DNA of 64,000 bases from Pseudomonas sp. Seg1 (lineage in GTDB: Bacteria > Pseudomonadota > Gammaproteobacteria > Pseudomonadales > Pseudomonadaceae), in contig NZ_AP021903.1 of NCBI RefSeq assembly GCF_018326005.1, forward strand, positions 4,949,001 to 5,013,000. The letters run 5' to 3'. Position numbers and translations under genes: made by a program. Positions within the stretch are counted from its first letter, which is position 1, and each line of letters begins with the position of its first letter. The notes beneath the pieces are model-generated. The model ran no database searches. It was not told the origin of the DNA and saw nothing but the letters and a program-made list of their open reading frames with translations. Below are positions 61,593 through 64,000 of this stretch, in pieces.

Positions 61593-62306
61593 TCATGGGC
61601 ACCAGTAAATCTCTAACGTAGGTTGCAGAAACGCGCGAACCGGCATGGCCGCGACGTCGTCGGATGCCAGTGCGGCATTCAGGGTGGTCAGTTTTGATTG
61701 ACCGGAAATCGACAGAATCTTGTGCTTCGCCGACGCCAACAACGCACGGCTCATGGTCAGGCGCTGACGCGGCACGCTCGGCGCGAGCATCGGCCAGCAA
61801 CGGCGCGTGCCGTCAGCTTGCAGCGCTTCGGCCAGGTTCGGGCTGTCGGGGAACAGCGACGCGGTGTGACCGTCATCGCCCATGCCCAGCACCAGGACGT
61901 CAATCGGCGGCAACTCGGCGAGCAAACGGTCGGCCTGTTCAGCAGCCTGCTCGACGTTGGCCGCCGCGCTATAAAGGCTGAGAAACTGCGCCTTGGCTGC
62001 CGGACCTTTGAGCAGATATTGCTTGAGCAGGCCGGCATTGCTGTCGGCGTGTTCAACCGGTACCCAGCGTTCGTCGGCGAGGGTGACGACGACCTTCGAC
62101 CATTCCAGTTCCTGCTTGGCCAGGTGCTGGAAAAAAGCCACCGGACTGCGACCGCCGGACACCACCAGCACGGCATTGCCGCGTGCAGCAATGGCCTCGC
62201 TCAATTGCTTGGCCACATTCAGCGCCAGACCTTCAGCCAACAGCACCGGGCTCTTGAATTCGTGAGCATTCACGCCCGCAGGCAGTTTCACATCAGATAT
62301 CGCCAT
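61593..62306 (-). CDS. pgl: 6-phosphogluconolactonase
   Basis: A 237-residue hydrolase that opens 6-phosphogluconolactone. Motifs [40 protein letters not shown] and [20 protein letters not shown] match the Pgl/DevB family. It overlaps zwf at its start by 14 bases, indicating coupled translation in the operon. Confidence 0.92.
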   Translation of the reverse strand: MAISDVKLPAGVNAHEFKSPVLLAEGLALNVAKQLSEAIAARGNAVLVVSGGRSPVAFFQHLAKQELEWSKVVVTLADERWVPVEHADSNAGLLKQYLLKGPAAKAQFLSLYSAAANVEQAAEQADRLLAELPPIDVLVLGMGDDGHTASLFPDSPNLAEALQADGTRRCWPMLAPSVPRQRLTMSRALLASAKHKILSISGQSKLTTLNAALASDDVAAMPVRAFLQPTLEIYWCP

Positions 62307-63759
62307 ACCACGACCTCCCGTCCCGCGTGATCAATGCAATGGAGCTCATCGGCCCCCACGAACCGGCCGCGTACGGCTTGGGCGCGTCACCGGATTTTTT
62401 CCACCCGGCGATCAGCTGGTCACACCACTTCCACGCGGCTTCGATTTCATCTTTACGGACAAACAGGTTCTGATTGCCGTTCATCACTTCCAGCAACAAC
62501 CGCTCGTAGGCATCGGGGATCCGCGCGCTACGCCAGGTGTCGGAGAAATTCAGTTGCAGCGGGCCGCTGCGCAGTTGCATGCCTTTGTCCAGGCCCTGCT
62601 CTTTGGTCATCACACGCAGCGAAATACCTTCGTCCGGTTGCAGGCGGATGATCAGTTTGTTGCTGATCTGCAGGCGCTGCTCAGGGGCGAAGATGTAGTG
62701 CGACGGTTCTTTGAAGTGGATGACGATCTGCGACAGTTTCTGCGGCATGCGCTTGCCAGTGCGCAGGTAGAACGGCACGCCGGCCCAGCGCCAGTTGCGG
62801 ATGTCGGCACGCAGGGCAACGAAGGTTTCGGTGTCGCTCTGGGTGTTGGAGTTCGGTTCTTCAAGGTAACCCGGTACGGATTTGCCTTCGCTGTGGCCGG
62901 CGATGTACTGGCCGCGCACAACCTGAGTGGTCAGGCCTTCCGGGCTGATCGGTGCCAGCGCCTTGAGCACTTTTACTTTCTCGTCACGGATGCTGTCGGC
63001 GGACAGGTCGGCCGGCGGGTCCATGGCGATCAGGCAGAGCAACTGCAACAGGTGATTCTGGATCATGTCGCGCAGTTGGCCGGCCTTGTCGAAGTAACCC
63101 CAACGGCCCTCGATGCCAACCTTCTCGGCCACGGTGATTTCCACGTGGGAGATGTAATTCTGGTTCCACTGGGTTTCGAACAGGCTGTTGGCGAAACGCA
63201 GGGCGATCAGGTTCTGGACGGTCTCTTTGCCCAGGTAGTGGTCGATGCGGTAAGTGCGGTTCTCCGGGAAGAACTGCGCCACGGCGTCATTCACTTTGCG
63301 CGAGGATTCCAGATCGGAGCCGATCGGTTTTTCCAGGACCACGCGGGTGTTTTCTGCCAGACCGACTTTCGCCAGGTTTTCGCAGATCGCGCCGTACACC
63401 GCTGCCGGCGTGGCGAAGTAAGCAATCATGCGTTGCGCGCTGCCGGCCAGTTCGGCCAGCGCGACGTAATCTTCAGCCTTGAGGAAGTCGACGTGCAGAT
63501 AAGTCAGGCGCGCGAGAAAACGCTCGGCGACGGCTTCGTCCAGTTCCTTGCCGACGTAACGGCGCAGTTCGGCGGCGATGAACGCCATGTGCTGCTGCTC
63601 GCTGCCTTCTTCACGGGCCAACGCGATGATGCGCGTGTCCTCGTGCAACAGGTCGGCGCCATCGAGGTGATAAAGGGCAGGAAACAGCTTGCGCAGGGCC
63701 AGATCGCCAAGCGCGCCGAACAAGGCAAAGGTGCACGGTTCAACCGTAATCGAAGGCAT
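62293..63759 (-). CDS. zwf: Glucose-6-phosphate 1-dehydrogenase
   Basis: A 488-residue enzyme oxidising glucose 6-phosphate with NAD(P)+. The nucleotide-binding stretch [20 protein letters not shown], the active-site [20 protein letters not shown] and the substrate region [17 protein letters not shown] are all present. Full length is normal. It is the first gene of the operon and divergent from hexR, its known regulator in pseudomonads. Confidence 0.94.
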   Translation of the reverse strand: MPSITVEPCTFALFGALGDLALRKLFPALYHLDGADLLHEDTRIIALAREEGSEQQHMAFIAAELRRYVGKELDEAVAERFLARLTYLHVDFLKAEDYVALAELAGSAQRMIAYFATPAAVYGAICENLAKVGLAENTRVVLEKPIGSDLESSRKVNDAVAQFFPENRTYRIDHYLGKETVQNLIALRFANSLFETQWNQNYISHVEITVAEKVGIEGRWGYFDKAGQLRDMIQNHLLQLLCLIAMDPPADLSADSIRDEKVKVLKALAPISPEGLTTQVVRGQYIAGHSEGKSVPGYLEEPNSNTQSDTETFVALRADIRNWRWAGVPFYLRTGKRMPQKLSQIVIHFKEPSHYIFAPEQRLQISNKLIIRLQPDEGISLRVMTKEQGLDKGMQLRSGPLQLNFSDTWRSARIPDAYERLLLEVMNGNQNLFVRKDEIEAAWKWCDQLIAGWKKSGDAPKPYAAGSWGPMSSIALITRDGRSWYGDI

Positions 63760-63823
63760 GATGTTTGTTCTTTTATCAAGTTAAGCTACAAATACCTTTT
63801 TTCAAGGCATCACTCAAGGGAAA

Positions 63824-63841
63824 ATGTAGTAATAACCACAA
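63824..63841. promoter_or_regulatory. Candidate HexR operator
   Basis: ATGTAGT, AATA, ACCACAA is an imperfect dyad in the zwf-hexR gap. HexR sites are described as TTGT-N7/8-ACAA; this dyad keeps the halves but has 10 bases between TGT and ACAA, so it is a weak match. Confidence 0.3.
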
Positions 63842-63976
63842 CATTTTCGCAAAATACAGATTCCGAGTGGTGGTCGGTCGGAGCCATCAGTAGGATAGGC
63901 CACCGTCACGGGCCATATCAAAGGCCCAATTTGCATAGCCCGGCGCACCTTTGCGCAGGTGAATTAGGAATTCCAT

Positions 63977-64000
63977 ATGGACCGCGTGCGAAATTTACTG
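63977..64000 (+). CDS. hexR: HexR regulator, first codons
   Basis: The window ends eight codons into a gene reading MDRVRNLL, which matches the start of Pseudomonas HexR, the RpiR-type repressor of zwf-pgl-eda. It lies 217 bases from and divergent to zwf, as in other pseudomonads. The rest is outside the window. Confidence 0.75.

Noticed and set aside
1..64000. CRISPR arrays, tRNA and rRNA genes
   Set aside because: No regular direct repeats with spacers and no cloverleaf or rRNA-like sequence were seen; the recurring palindromes are REP elements.

Overview
The window is a chromosomal stretch of a Pseudomonas of the fluorescens species complex. This rests on the GC-rich coding bias, recognisable Pseudomonas gene blocks (nrdB; fadD2/fadD1 with a hydrolase and a MaoC gene; zwf-pgl-eda beside hexR; gntR/gntK/gntP), a BdlA-like receptor, and sixteen REP/REPIN palindromes between genes. 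No rRNA, tRNA, CRISPR array or complete insertion sequence was seen. All function calls come from reading translated motifs; no database search was run.

Region by region. 1-353: end of nrdB and its terminator. About 480-5128: a small accessory islet with a BRO-N protein, an HNH nuclease, an AT-rich DUF262/DUF1524 (GmrSD-like) protein and an unrecognised Cys/His protein, with several striking inverted repeats. This is the part most likely to hold undescribed biology, probably phage defence. 5132-9799: two tandem periplasmic paralogues, a TauE/SafE permease, an AraC regulator and an XRE regulator behind a LexA box. 9941-19577: a metallo-hydrolase/TetR divergent pair, a MASE2-GGDEF cyclase, a LysR regulator, a degenerate amidotransferase with an ABM protein, glpQ, and a sterol-desaturase-like hydroxylase. 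19823-23306: a FlxA-like protein and a chemoreceptor, each behind a sigma-28-like promoter, then zntB with a frameshift. 23533-35489: phosphate permease, LysR/SDR pair, PACE exporter/LysR pair, an ECF42-type sigma operon, small enzymes, a LysE exporter and alaC.

35676-38896: gluconate permease, gluconokinase and the LacI-family repressor GntR, with three GntR-like operator sites. 39052-44728: a second LysR/PACE pair, an MFS transporter, two unknown proteins and a two-PAS soluble chemoreceptor. 45308-49576: a frameshifted betaine-type binding protein coupled to an ECF sigma factor, a PhnD-like protein, a fatty-acid desaturase and small proteins. 49697-58791: a peptide deformylase, YihY, CsbD, the fadD1/fadD2 acyl-CoA ligases, a hydrolase, a MaoC protein and a PA2169-like protein behind a sigma-54-like promoter. 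58823-64000: an aminotransferase, an intradiol dioxygenase and the zwf-pgl-eda operon, with the first codons of hexR.

Functional themes. Gluconate is taken up and phosphorylated by GntP/GntK and would enter the Entner-Doudoroff route, which zwf-pgl-eda also feeds. Fatty acids are activated by the FadD pair. Two genes (zntB and the betaine-type binding protein) carry single-base frameshifts that are either real lesions or sequencing errors.
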